From contig CAIXXI010000280.1 in NCBI GenBank assembly GCA_903923345.1, forward strand, positions 1 to 11,577: a stretch of DNA of 11,577 nucleotides, given 5' to 3'. Made by a program: the position numbers and the translations under genes. Positions within the stretch are counted from its first letter, which is position 1; each line of letters opens with the position of its first letter. A model generated the notes under the pieces. That model was not told the DNA's origin. It ran no database searches and worked only from the letters and a program-made list of their open reading frames with translations. This DNA is from an uncultured Burkholderiales bacterium (GTDB lineage Bacteria; Pseudomonadota; Gammaproteobacteria; Burkholderiales; Burkholderiaceae_E). This document shows positions 1 through 6,112 of this stretch, in pieces.

Positions 1-1098
1 CGAAACACCACGCGCCTTTTCTCTTCCTTTGGTCTGCGCGCGCTGCTGATCCCGGTGCTGGCCGCTGCGACCCTCGCCGGCTGCGAGCGCCCGCCGATTG
101 AGTCGGTCCAGTCCGGCTATCGCGGCACCGGCATGGAGCAGCTCTACAACCCGCGGTTGCTGGCGACTCAGGCTGCACTCAACAAGGCACCCGAGCCGCT
201 GCCGGCTGTTCCGGCCGACGGCCCCAAGGCCCGCGACGTCTATCAGAACGTCAAGGTCCTGGGTGACCTGAGCGTGGGACAGTTCACCCGGCACATGGCG
301 GCCATCACCCAGTGGGTTGCACCCGAGCAGGGCTGTGCCTACTGCCATAACGCGCAGAACTTCGCCGACGACTCGAAGTACACCAAGATCGTGGCACGCC
401 GGATGATCGAGATGACCCAGCATGTGAACGCCGACTGGAAGACTCACGTCGGCGCCACCGGTGTGACCTGCTACACCTGCCATCGTGGCAATCCGGTCCC
501 GAATCAGGTCTGGTTCTCCGCGCCGCCGCAAAAAGGTGCGGGCTCGCTGCTGGGTGACCTCGCCGAGCAGAACCAGCCATCGCCCACGGTGGCCTGGTCG
601 TCACTGCCCTATGACCCGCTCACCAGCTACCTGAAGGATGCAAAGCCGATCCGGGTCAATGGCAAGGAAGCACTGGCCTACACCGGCAGCGCGGCCAACA
701 CGACCTCGACCAAGCAGGCTGAGTACACCTACGGACTGATGATGCACATGTCGCAGTCTCTGGGCGTCAATTGCACCTACTGCCACAACACCCAGTCGTT
801 CCAGTCGTGGGAAATCTCGCCGCCGCAACGTGCGACTGCCTGGCACGGCATCCGCATGGCGCGCGAGCTGAACACCGACTACCTCGAGCCGCTCACCAAG
901 ACCTTCCCGGGCAACCGGCTCGGGCCGACCGGTGATGTGGCCAAGGTGGGTTGCGGCACATGCCATCAGGGCGCCTACAAGCCTCTGTATGGCGAGCAGA
1001 TGGCGAAGCATCATCCTGAGCTGCTCGGTCCGGTGGTTGCCGCGGCCACTGCAGCCGCAGCGGCTGCACCCGCCCCGGGTGAGGCCAGCACCAAGTAA
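1..1098 (+). CDS. pufC: Photosynthetic reaction centre cytochrome c subunit, 5' end cut by window
   Basis: Tetraheme cytochrome subunit of the type II reaction centre; it sits on the periplasmic face and passes electrons from soluble carriers to the oxidised special pair. The frame is open to the first base of the window, so the true start lies upstream; a GTG at 55 is internal to the signal sequence. A hydrophobic stretch is followed by a lipobox LAGC with the lipidated Cys codon at 82-84, so the mature protein is probably membrane-anchored by lipid. Four CXXCH heme sites are visible: CAYCH (334-348), CYTCH (469-483), CTYCH (772-786) and CGTCH (952-966), arranged as two pairs as in the PufC family. 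Methionine-bearing helices precede the hemes (for example around HMAAITQW and MMHMSQS), as expected for distal ligands. The C-terminus is an Ala/Pro-rich tail. crtC follows after 2 bases. pufL and pufM presumably lie upstream, outside the window. Confidence 0.97.
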   Translation, partial: RNTTRLFSSFGLRALLIPVLAAATLAGCERPPIESVQSGYRGTGMEQLYNPRLLATQAALNKAPEPLPAVPADGPKARDVYQNVKVLGDLSVGQFTRHMAAITQWVAPEQGCAYCHNAQNFADDSKYTKIVARRMIEMTQHVNADWKTHVGATGVTCYTCHRGNPVPNQVWFSAPPQKGAGSLLGDLAEQNQPSPTVAWSSLPYDPLTSYLKDAKPIRVNGKEALAYTGSAANTTSTKQAEYTYGLMMHMSQSLGVNCTYCHNTQSFQSWEISPPQRATAWHGIRMARELNTDYLEPLTKTFPGNRLGPTGDVAKVGCGTCHQGAYKPLYGEQMAKHHPELLGPVVAAATAAAAAAPAPGEASTK

Positions 1099-1100
1099 GC

Positions 1101-2126
1101 GTGTCCTGCATGGACGGGTCGGCCCTCAGTGGGTCGACCCCAGCCACCCTCTCAGGTGGGCGAGACGCACACGGCATTCCACGCTTTGACCAGCCCGTCC
1201 CCAAGGACGGCTACCTCTGGTGGTATCTGGATGCGCTGAGTGATGACGGTCGACACGGACTGAGCATCATCGCGTTTGTCGGCAGTGTGTTCTCGCCCTA
1301 CTACGCGGCAGCGCGTGCGCTGGGTCGCGGTGACCCGCAGGATCACTGCGCGATCAACATCGCTCTGTATGGCGATGCCGGTCGGCGCTGGGCCATGACC
1401 GAGCGCGGTCGAGGCAGCATCCGGCGCAGCCCGCGGGAGTTCGTCGTAGGTCCCAGCCGGATCGCCTGGGAGCAGGACTCGCTGATCGTTGAATTCGACG
1501 AGATATCGGTGCCCCTGCCCCGTCGGGTTCGCGGCCGGATTCGCCTCAAACCCGAAGGTCTGTGCGGATTTGTGTCGGCCCTCGACGCCCATGCGCGGCA
1601 CCGCTGGGGACCGATCGCACCGTGCGCACGCATCGATGTCGAACTGGATGCACCCTCGGTGCGCTGGTCCGGCGACGCCTACTTCGACTCCAACGAAGGC
1701 GATGAGCCCGTCGAGAGAGGCTTCGCCGACTGGGATTGGTCGCGGGCGCGCATGCGCGACGGCAGCACGACGGTGATCTATGACGTGCGCCAGGCCGCAA
1801 CCGGCACAACCCCCGCGTCTGACGCAACCCGCGTGATTGCCGCGCGCTTCAGGCCGGACGGCCGATTTGAAGCCTTCGAAGCACCCCCGCGCCAGACACT
1901 GCCCTCATCGCTGTGGCGGATCGCCCGATCGGTGCGAACCGATCCCGGCAGTCGGCCCCAGGTGCTTGAAACCCTGGAGGACACCCCGTTCTACGTCCGC
2001 TCGACCCTGTCGTCCCGGCTGTTGGGTGAGCCGGTCACCTCGATTCACGAGTCCATCAGCATCCCGCGCCTGGTGTCCCTGCCGGTTCGCCTGATGCTGC
2101 CCTGGAAGATGCCGCGCCGAGCCTGA
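1101..2126 (+). CDS. crtC: Carotenoid 1,2-hydratase (hydroxyneurosporene synthase)
   Basis: CrtC adds water across the 1,2 double bond of acyclic carotenoids such as neurosporene or lycopene, giving the tertiary alcohols of the spheroidene and spirilloxanthin routes. The 341-residue protein carries recognisable family blocks: FVGSVFSPYYA at about residues 59-69, GDAYFDSNEGDEPVE at about 191-205, and WDWSR at about 211-215. The start taken is GTG at 1101, two bases after the pufC stop, which suggests translational coupling. An ATG at 1110, three codons in, is an alternative, and neither has a strong Shine-Dalgarno sequence directly upstream. Being tight behind pufC, it is most likely transcribed from the puf promoter. 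No crtD follows on this strand; instead a convergent ATPase gene begins 21 bases downstream. The family call is firm. Which carotenoid is the main substrate cannot be read from the sequence. Confidence 0.93.
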   Translation: MSCMDGSALSGSTPATLSGGRDAHGIPRFDQPVPKDGYLWWYLDALSDDGRHGLSIIAFVGSVFSPYYAAARALGRGDPQDHCAINIALYGDAGRRWAMTERGRGSIRRSPREFVVGPSRIAWEQDSLIVEFDEISVPLPRRVRGRIRLKPEGLCGFVSALDAHARHRWGPIAPCARIDVELDAPSVRWSGDAYFDSNEGDEPVERGFADWDWSRARMRDGSTTVIYDVRQAATGTTPASDATRVIAARFRPDGRFEAFEAPPRQTLPSSLWRIARSVRTDPGSRPQVLETLEDTPFYVRSTLSSRLLGEPVTSIHESISIPRLVSLPVRLMLPWKMPRRA

Positions 2127-2128
2127 TC

Positions 2129-2145
2129 GCCGGCAATACGCCGGC
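2129..2145. terminator. GC-rich hairpin between convergent genes
   Basis: GCCGGC (2129-2134) and GCCGGC (2140-2145) form a perfect 6-bp stem with a 5-base loop, lying between the stop of crtC (2126) and the stop of the convergent ATPase gene (2148). The position suits a bidirectional terminator. There is no clear T-run on either side (only TCTT on the + strand), so it would be a weak intrinsic terminator at best. The motif is also self-palindromic, so chance occurrence in GC-rich DNA is possible. Confidence 0.35.
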
Positions 2146-2147
2146 TC

Positions 2148-3311
2148 TTACAGTGTGTCGTCCAGTGCCTTTTTCTCGCGCCACATTTCCTGAACGAATG
2201 GATCGGTCACACCGTACATGCCATGCCCTTTACGCATGATGAGGTTGGCTGCAAGAAGATCGTTCACGATCGGCTGTATCTCCTCAACGCGCACCTCTCT
2301 GCCGATGGCTTTGGTGTAGTCGGCTGCGGCGTCCGCAGAGAACAGCCCACGCGCATCACCCTTCGTTGATGCGATACGCTCGAAGACGGCCGTGGCAAGA
2401 CTGCCGAGCTGCTCCACCTTCATCAGTTCGATATCGGCCGCAGTTGACCGCAGCGTCGCGGCAATCACCGGAAGGTGTTCATCGGGGTTGCCTCCGGGCG
2501 GCAGGTGGCGGCTCAGTTGCCGAAGCGCCTTAAGCATTTCTTCTGGCCGGTTGCCAAGCGTAGCGAACGCCTGGACCGCGACCTCCAGGGTCGGCAGCCG
2601 CACAGCGCCCTCCTGCTGAAGTCTTTTCAGCAGATGCCCGACATAGTCAGCGTCCAGGACCGGGTAGGGGACCGAGGTCGCGCCCGCAAACGCCTGGTTC
2701 CTGCGAGCCGTCAGCTCGCTCACGAGGGCACGGTGCGAACCTGTCCCGATGAAGATGAAATGCCCTGGCGTACCAGGGCGCGGGTTGATCGCGTCGCGAG
2801 CCGCCTTGAGTGCAAGCAGCATCTGGTTGCCATCATCAGACGTGATGGCCTGCTGAACTTCGTCAACGATCAGCACGACGTTCGTCCTGGCCTGATCAAC
2901 AAGCTCCGTGAGGGCCCGCGCAAGCGTCGGCCCACCCTCAGTCCCGACGCTGTCGATCTTGAACCCGAACTTGAATCCGAATGCGCCCACATCCGCGCTA
3001 CCGACACGCTTGAGCTTGCGCAGCATGCTTGAGGCCGGGGTCTGAAGCTCGGCCAGCGTCCTTCTAACCGCAGCAAGCACCAGCACCGCCGGATTCGTCT
3101 GAGTGTCGCTCCACAGGTCTACGTACATGACGAGCGCCCCAGCCTCCTCCAGCGCAGGAACCAGATCGTTCAGAAGAAAGGTGGTCTTGCCCGTGCGGCG
3201 CAGGCCTGACAGGAACAGCCCGGAGCGCAAGCCCTCGTCAAGGACACCGGGGTTCAGCAGCTGCCTCGACATCTGGGCAGCCAGCTCGGGGCGACGGTAG
3301 ATGCTGCTCAT
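2148..3311 (-). CDS. P-loop (AAA-like) ATPase with C-terminal winged-helix-like region
   Basis: Predicted cytoplasmic ATPase of 387 residues, not a known photosynthesis gene. Seen directly: a Walker A motif GLRRTGKT at residues 36-43, a Walker B motif VVLIVDE at 145-151, and a sensor-like strand FIFIGTGS at 185-192. Near the C-terminus the segment LLAANLIMRKGHGMYGVTDP resembles the last winged-helix strand and the 'Y..tDPf...W' ending of the COG1672-type predicted ATPases. A Phe/Gly/Lys-rich stretch FGFKFGFKIDSVGTEGG (111-127) lies between the two Walker motifs. The ATG start at 3311 has no obvious Shine-Dalgarno sequence. The gene is convergent with crtC and is separated from the SDR gene by an AT-rich upstream region, so it is likely its own transcription unit. 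By eye its GC content is lower than that of its neighbours. No partner nuclease, protease or toxin gene is visible next to it, so its function is unknown. The ATPase fold is firm; the sub-family is inferred. Confidence 0.85.
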   Translation of the reverse strand: MSSIYRRPELAAQMSRQLLNPGVLDEGLRSGLFLSGLRRTGKTTFLLNDLVPALEEAGALVMYVDLWSDTQTNPAVLVLAAVRRTLAELQTPASSMLRKLKRVGSADVGAFGFKFGFKIDSVGTEGGPTLARALTELVDQARTNVVLIVDEVQQAITSDDGNQMLLALKAARDAINPRPGTPGHFIFIGTGSHRALVSELTARRNQAFAGATSVPYPVLDADYVGHLLKRLQQEGAVRLPTLEVAVQAFATLGNRPEEMLKALRQLSRHLPPGGNPDEHLPVIAATLRSTAADIELMKVEQLGSLATAVFERIASTKGDARGLFSADAAADYTKAIGREVRVEEIQPIVNDLLAANLIMRKGHGMYGVTDPFVQEMWREKKALDDTL

Positions 3312-3322
3312 CAGACTATTGG

Positions 3323-3369
3323 GATTTATCGATTTCCAATAATTATGACTCTACAATAAATCGAACTAA
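3323..3369 (-). promoter_or_regulatory. AT-rich candidate promoter/operator of the ATPase gene
   Basis: The stretch 3311-3365 has 16 G/C out of 55 bases (29%), in a window that is otherwise GC-rich. On the - strand, CATAAT (3347-3342) matches a -10 box at 5 of 6 positions and would put transcription start about 25 bases before the ATG at 3311. The best -35 position, TTAGTT at 3369-3364 with a 16-base spacer, is poor. Two overlapping 7-bp inverted repeats flank the -10: TCGATTT (3329-3335) with AAATCGA (3358-3364), and GATTTAT (3323-3329) with ATAAATC (3356-3362). These could be an operator. The evidence is composition and pattern only. Confidence 0.35.
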
Positions 3370-3398
3370 GATGACAGGCTTCGAACGCAGCCTGCATC
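3370..3398 (-). terminator. Candidate terminator of the long minus-strand photosynthesis operon
   Basis: A stem pairs 3370-3379 with 3390-3398 (GATG, bulged A, CAGGC against GCCTG, CATC): nine base pairs, one bulge, ten-base loop. On the - strand it lies 22 bases past the SDR stop and is followed by a T-rich but interrupted run (TTAGTTCGATTTATT). This fits a rho-independent terminator closing the operon just before the ATPase promoter. The imperfect T-tract keeps confidence moderate. Confidence 0.4.
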
Positions 3399-3420
3399 GG
3401 CTATTCAGGCATCAGACCCT

Positions 3421-4335
3421 TCAATCCGACTCAGCCCCGTGCTGCCTTGAGCTTGCGCGCTGGTGCTCGCGCGGGCCGAAAGAAGAGGCCAGGCGGCCAT
3501 GGGACTGCAGCCCTTCAAGGTAGTAGCGTTCGATGTCGGGCGCAGCCCGCACCAGCTCGCGCTCGCCCAATGGGGTGTGAAGAAAAGGACGCAGCCAATG
3601 CAGCATCTTCACCCAGCCCGGCACCCAGATGCGCCGCTGGCGCTTCGCGATGCCGTCGACCATGATGCGCGCCGCCACATCGGGCTCGAGCGGGCGATTG
3701 AGCACGGCTGGCATCGTGGCACGAAGCCGCTCGAAGCCCGGATGCAGTGCCCCCTCGCTCACCAGCGCGGTGGCCACCCACGACGCATGGATGACGCCCA
3801 CCGCCACGCCGTGCGCGGCCAGCTCGATGCGCCAGGCATTGGCCATCGCCTCGACGGCTGCTTTCGACGCGGCATAGGCCGACAATGCAGGCGGGTGGGC
3901 AAATGACGAGGCCGAGGCGGTGATCAGCACATAGCCGCGCTGACGCAATACGGCTGGCAGTGCAGCCCGAACCGTGTTGAAGACGCCCATCACGTTGACA
4001 TCGATCACCCGCTGCCAGGCCGAAGGATCGGTGTGTGCCAGCTGCCCGAATGAGGCGATCCCGGCGTTGGCCCAGACCGTGTCGAGGCGACCATGGCGCG
4101 CCAGGGTGGCCTCGATCGCCGCTTCGCATGCCGAGGCATCGGTGACATCACAGCACTGCACGAGCGTGTCGCGCCCGATCAAACGCGCAGTCGCTTCAAG
4201 GGTGTCGGCATCGCAATCCAGCAGCACCGGGATGGCCCCGCGGCGCGCCAGTTCCAGTGCACCGGCTGCTCCGATTCCCGATCCTGCTCCGGTCACCAGC
4301 ACGACCTGCCCGTCGAGTGCGGGCACTCGGCTCAC
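3421..4335 (-). CDS. Short-chain dehydrogenase/reductase (SDR), substrate unknown
   Basis: NAD(P)-dependent oxidoreductase of the classical SDR family, 304 residues. The cofactor motif TGAGSGIG is at 15-22. An acidic residue at the end of the second strand (D40) favours NAD(H) over NADP(H), by family rule. CDVTD is at 62-66 and NAG at 90-92. The catalytic set is Asn114, Ser141, Tyr154 and Lys158 (YAASK). The region after about residue 220 is longer than in minimal SDRs and contains a Trp/Pro-rich segment (RIWVPGWVKMLHWL) that could touch the membrane or a hydrophobic substrate. The start is GTG at 4335, sharing GTGA with the stop of the DUF2269-like gene, so translation is probably coupled. 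It is the last gene of the operon that begins at or before lhaA. Its place after crtB suggests a carotenoid, quinone or chlorophyll-related substrate, but this is inference from position only. Confidence 0.88.
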   Translation of the reverse strand: MSRVPALDGQVVLVTGAGSGIGAAGALELARRGAIPVLLDCDADTLEATARLIGRDTLVQCCDVTDASACEAAIEATLARHGRLDTVWANAGIASFGQLAHTDPSAWQRVIDVNVMGVFNTVRAALPAVLRQRGYVLITASASSFAHPPALSAYAASKAAVEAMANAWRIELAAHGVAVGVIHASWVATALVSEGALHPGFERLRATMPAVLNRPLEPDVAARIMVDGIAKRQRRIWVPGWVKMLHWLRPFLHTPLGERELVRAAPDIERYYLEGLQSHGRLASSFGPREHQRASSRQHGAESD

Positions 4336-4784
4336 GAAACTTTCGCAATCATGAAGTACAGGATCGGCAGCGGCAGGATCGTTGCGACCGCGCCGCTGAT
4401 CTGCCAGACCTTCGACAGCAGCAGGTACTCGTTGGTGATGCGATCAGTTCGCGCCAGCATGGCGCGCTGCTTGAGCTGGATCGGCACCAGCACCAACAGC
4501 CAGATCAGCCCTGACAGCCCGAAGAGCATGTACGACCAGCGAATCCAGGGATGCGCCGACTCCCCTCCCAATGCATGGGCCATCATCGAACCGGTGATGA
4601 CCACGCCCAGTGCACCGCTCAGGGTGAACAGCAGATCTGTGATCAGCACCAGCCGATTGCTGAAGCTGATGATCTTATGGTCACGGGTTCGCTCGGCCAA
4701 CGCGGCCCAGGTGCCACTGACGATCACATTGCCCAGAAACAGGCAGGCACTCAGCACATGCAGGGTCTTGATGGTGGTGTTCAA
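4332..4784 (-). CDS. Four-span integral membrane protein, DUF2269-like
   Basis: Small inner-membrane protein of 150 residues with four predicted hydrophobic helices at about 5-26, 45-69, 81-104 and 126-147. The opening LHVLSACLFLGNVIVSG, with an early His (H9) in the first span, and the overall four-helix layout resemble the DUF2269 family of predicted membrane proteins, whose biochemical role is unknown to me. It is not TspO, which occupies a similar place near crtB in some purple bacteria: the Trp/Pro motifs of TspO are absent. The start is TTG at 4784, sharing TTGA with the stop of the preceding small gene. The stop overlaps the SDR start in the same way. Both junctions point to tight co-translation with its neighbours. 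Possible roles are pigment or heme-related membrane functions, inferred only from context. Confidence 0.8.
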   Translation of the reverse strand: MNTTIKTLHVLSACLFLGNVIVSGTWAALAERTRDHKIISFSNRLVLITDLLFTLSGALGVVITGSMMAHALGGESAHPWIRWSYMLFGLSGLIWLLVLVPIQLKQRAMLARTDRITNEYLLLSKVWQISGAVATILPLPILYFMIAKVS

Positions 4785-4993
4785 GACGCGCCCCCGTTAG
4801 GCCGTGACGCCGCCTGGACCGCCTCACCCTGTGTGGCGTCTTGGGATGGTTCGACCGCTTGCCTGCGCGCAGCGTCTTCGGCTGCCGTCTGAGCACGATC
4901 CCGCTTCAACTGACGCATCTGCCAGACATAAAAGCCCAGGCCGGCAAGGACCAGGATGAGCACTTCAACCAGTTTGAGCAGCGGCATGTCCAT
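4781..4993 (-). CDS. Small single-span membrane protein, unknown function
   Basis: Predicted 70-residue protein starting MDMPLLKLVEVLILVLAG. It has one hydrophobic helix at about residues 5-24, followed by a basic segment (QMRQLKRDR) and a polar, Ala/Gln-rich tail of about 35 residues. By the positive-inside rule the tail should be cytoplasmic. ATG at 4993 is chosen because GGGAG lies about 10 bases upstream. The frame stays open to 5077, but that extension would overlap the end of crtB and adds a non-hydrophobic, Cys/Arg-rich leader. The stop overlaps the TTG start of the DUF2269-like gene by 4 bases. I do not recognise the family. A small one-helix protein in a photosynthesis operon could be an assembly factor or a subunit of a pigment-protein complex, but nothing in the sequence proves this. 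Confidence 0.7.
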   Translation of the reverse strand: MDMPLLKLVEVLILVLAGLGFYVWQMRQLKRDRAQTAAEDAARRQAVEPSQDATQGEAVQAASRPNGGAS

Positions 4994-5033
4994 GGGTCCA
5001 GCGCTCCCTTGGCCTTCGATGCAGGCATCGCGA

Positions 5034-6110
5034 TCAACGCGGTGCGCGATCCTGCTCAACGAGGCGCTGGAACACATCAGCAGACCAGCTCATCTTTTCG
5101 TCGAATGACCGTCTGGGCACACCTCGGGCACTCTCCTGCGCCGCGGCCTCATCGGACGACGCGCCGAAGCCGGGCGCGGTCGCTGCATCGACCAGGAACT
5201 GCACCGCCGGCAAGGCTCCGGGTTGAGGCAGCGTGATGCGCGGTGGCATCACCCAGACGCTTGAAGCCTGTGCAATCAGGACGAGTTTTCGCGATGCCGG
5301 CACCACGGCACGTCGGCTGACCGAGTCCAGGCCCTGCTGGCGCAGCTTTCGGCCGATCTCGGCATACACCCGTTGCGCGGAGCGGATCGCCGGGCGGCAG
5401 CCGCGCGGCAAGGCCGCAATGCCACTGTCGGCCCGTGCATAGAGATCATCGGCGGCCCGCAGCAGTCGGTCGATCACCGAGGCGATGCTGCCGTCAAAGA
5501 CCGGCGCCCGCAGCCAGGCCTCCGGATCCACCCCAGCCTCGCGCAACCATTGCAGCGGCAGATAGAGCCGCCCTGCCCGGGCGTCTTCGCCGACGTCGCG
5601 GGCGATGTTGGTGAGCTGCATCGCCACGCCGAGTTCGCAGGCCCGTGCCAGCGCGGCGCTGCCTCGCGTGTCCATGATCAGCGCCATCATTGCGCCGACG
5701 GTTCCGGCGACCCGCGCACCATAGGCTTGCACATCGGCCAGCGTTTCATAGCGGCGGCCCTGCGCGTCCCACAGGAAGCCGTCGAGCAGTGCATCGAGCA
5801 GTTCGCGCGGAATGCGGTGAGTCTTGACGACCTTCGCCAGAGCCTGATCCGCATCGATCGGAAACGGCGTTGCGGCGTAGATCGCATCGAGCCGCTGCTG
5901 CAGACCTGCAAGCGCAGCCGCCTTGTCGACACCGTCATCAATCGCATCATCGGCCAGCCGGCAAAAGGCGTACAAGGCCGTGGCCGGTGCCCTGACCTGA
6001 GCGGGCAACAACAGTGACGCGGCAAAGAAGGTCTTCGAGCCGCCCCGCATCAGTTCGCGAAGGCTCGGGTCATCTGCACCCATCGACTGCAATGATTCCG
6101 GATTCGACAT
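5034..6110 (-). CDS. crtB: 15-cis-phytoene synthase
   Basis: CrtB condenses two geranylgeranyl diphosphates to phytoene, the first committed step of carotenoid synthesis. The 358-residue protein has the squalene/phytoene synthase signature: YAFCRLADDAIDD at about 47-59, holding the first Asp-rich Mg/diphosphate site (D54, D55, D58), and NIARDVGEDARAGRLYLP at about 168-185, holding the second (D172, E175/D176). After about residue 290 there is a tail of about 70 residues rich in Ala, Ser and charged residues. The ATG at 6110 is chosen because the domain begins right after it and it lies 2 bases past the puhE stop; the longer open frame up to 6341 lies inside puhE and is not phytoene synthase-like. 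The gene thus sits in the puh operon right behind puhE. From memory, this is where hemA is often found in other clusters. Confidence 0.95.
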   Translation of the reverse strand: MSNPESLQSMGADDPSLRELMRGGSKTFFAASLLLPAQVRAPATALYAFCRLADDAIDDGVDKAAALAGLQQRLDAIYAATPFPIDADQALAKVVKTHRIPRELLDALLDGFLWDAQGRRYETLADVQAYGARVAGTVGAMMALIMDTRGSAALARACELGVAMQLTNIARDVGEDARAGRLYLPLQWLREAGVDPEAWLRAPVFDGSIASVIDRLLRAADDLYARADSGIAALPRGCRPAIRSAQRVYAEIGRKLRQQGLDSVSRRAVVPASRKLVLIAQASSVWVMPPRITLPQPGALPAVQFLVDAATAPGFGASSDEAAAQESARGVPRRSFDEKMSWSADVFQRLVEQDRAPR

Positions 6111-6112
6111 GG

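Noticed and set aside
2148..3365. Treating the ATPase as part of an insertion sequence
   Set aside because: No transposase, terminal inverted repeats or target-site duplication could be seen at its borders; ATP-binding helper proteins of IS21 type are shorter and have different motifs.
3312..3420. PpsR/CrtJ-type site (TGT-N12-ACA) in the main intergenic region
   Set aside because: No convincing TGT and ACA pair with the right spacing was found there on either strand.
4332..4784. TspO, as found near crtB in some purple bacteria
   Set aside because: The protein has four rather than five spans and lacks the Trp/Pro signatures of TspO.
4093..4800. A 235-codon open frame on the + strand over the SDR and DUF2269-like genes
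   Set aside because: It spans two genes with coherent motifs on the - strand, and its own product shows no recognisable motif.
5373..6017. A 214-codon open frame on the + strand inside crtB
   Set aside because: crtB is well supported by both Asp-rich motifs; the antisense product is Arg/Gln-rich and featureless.
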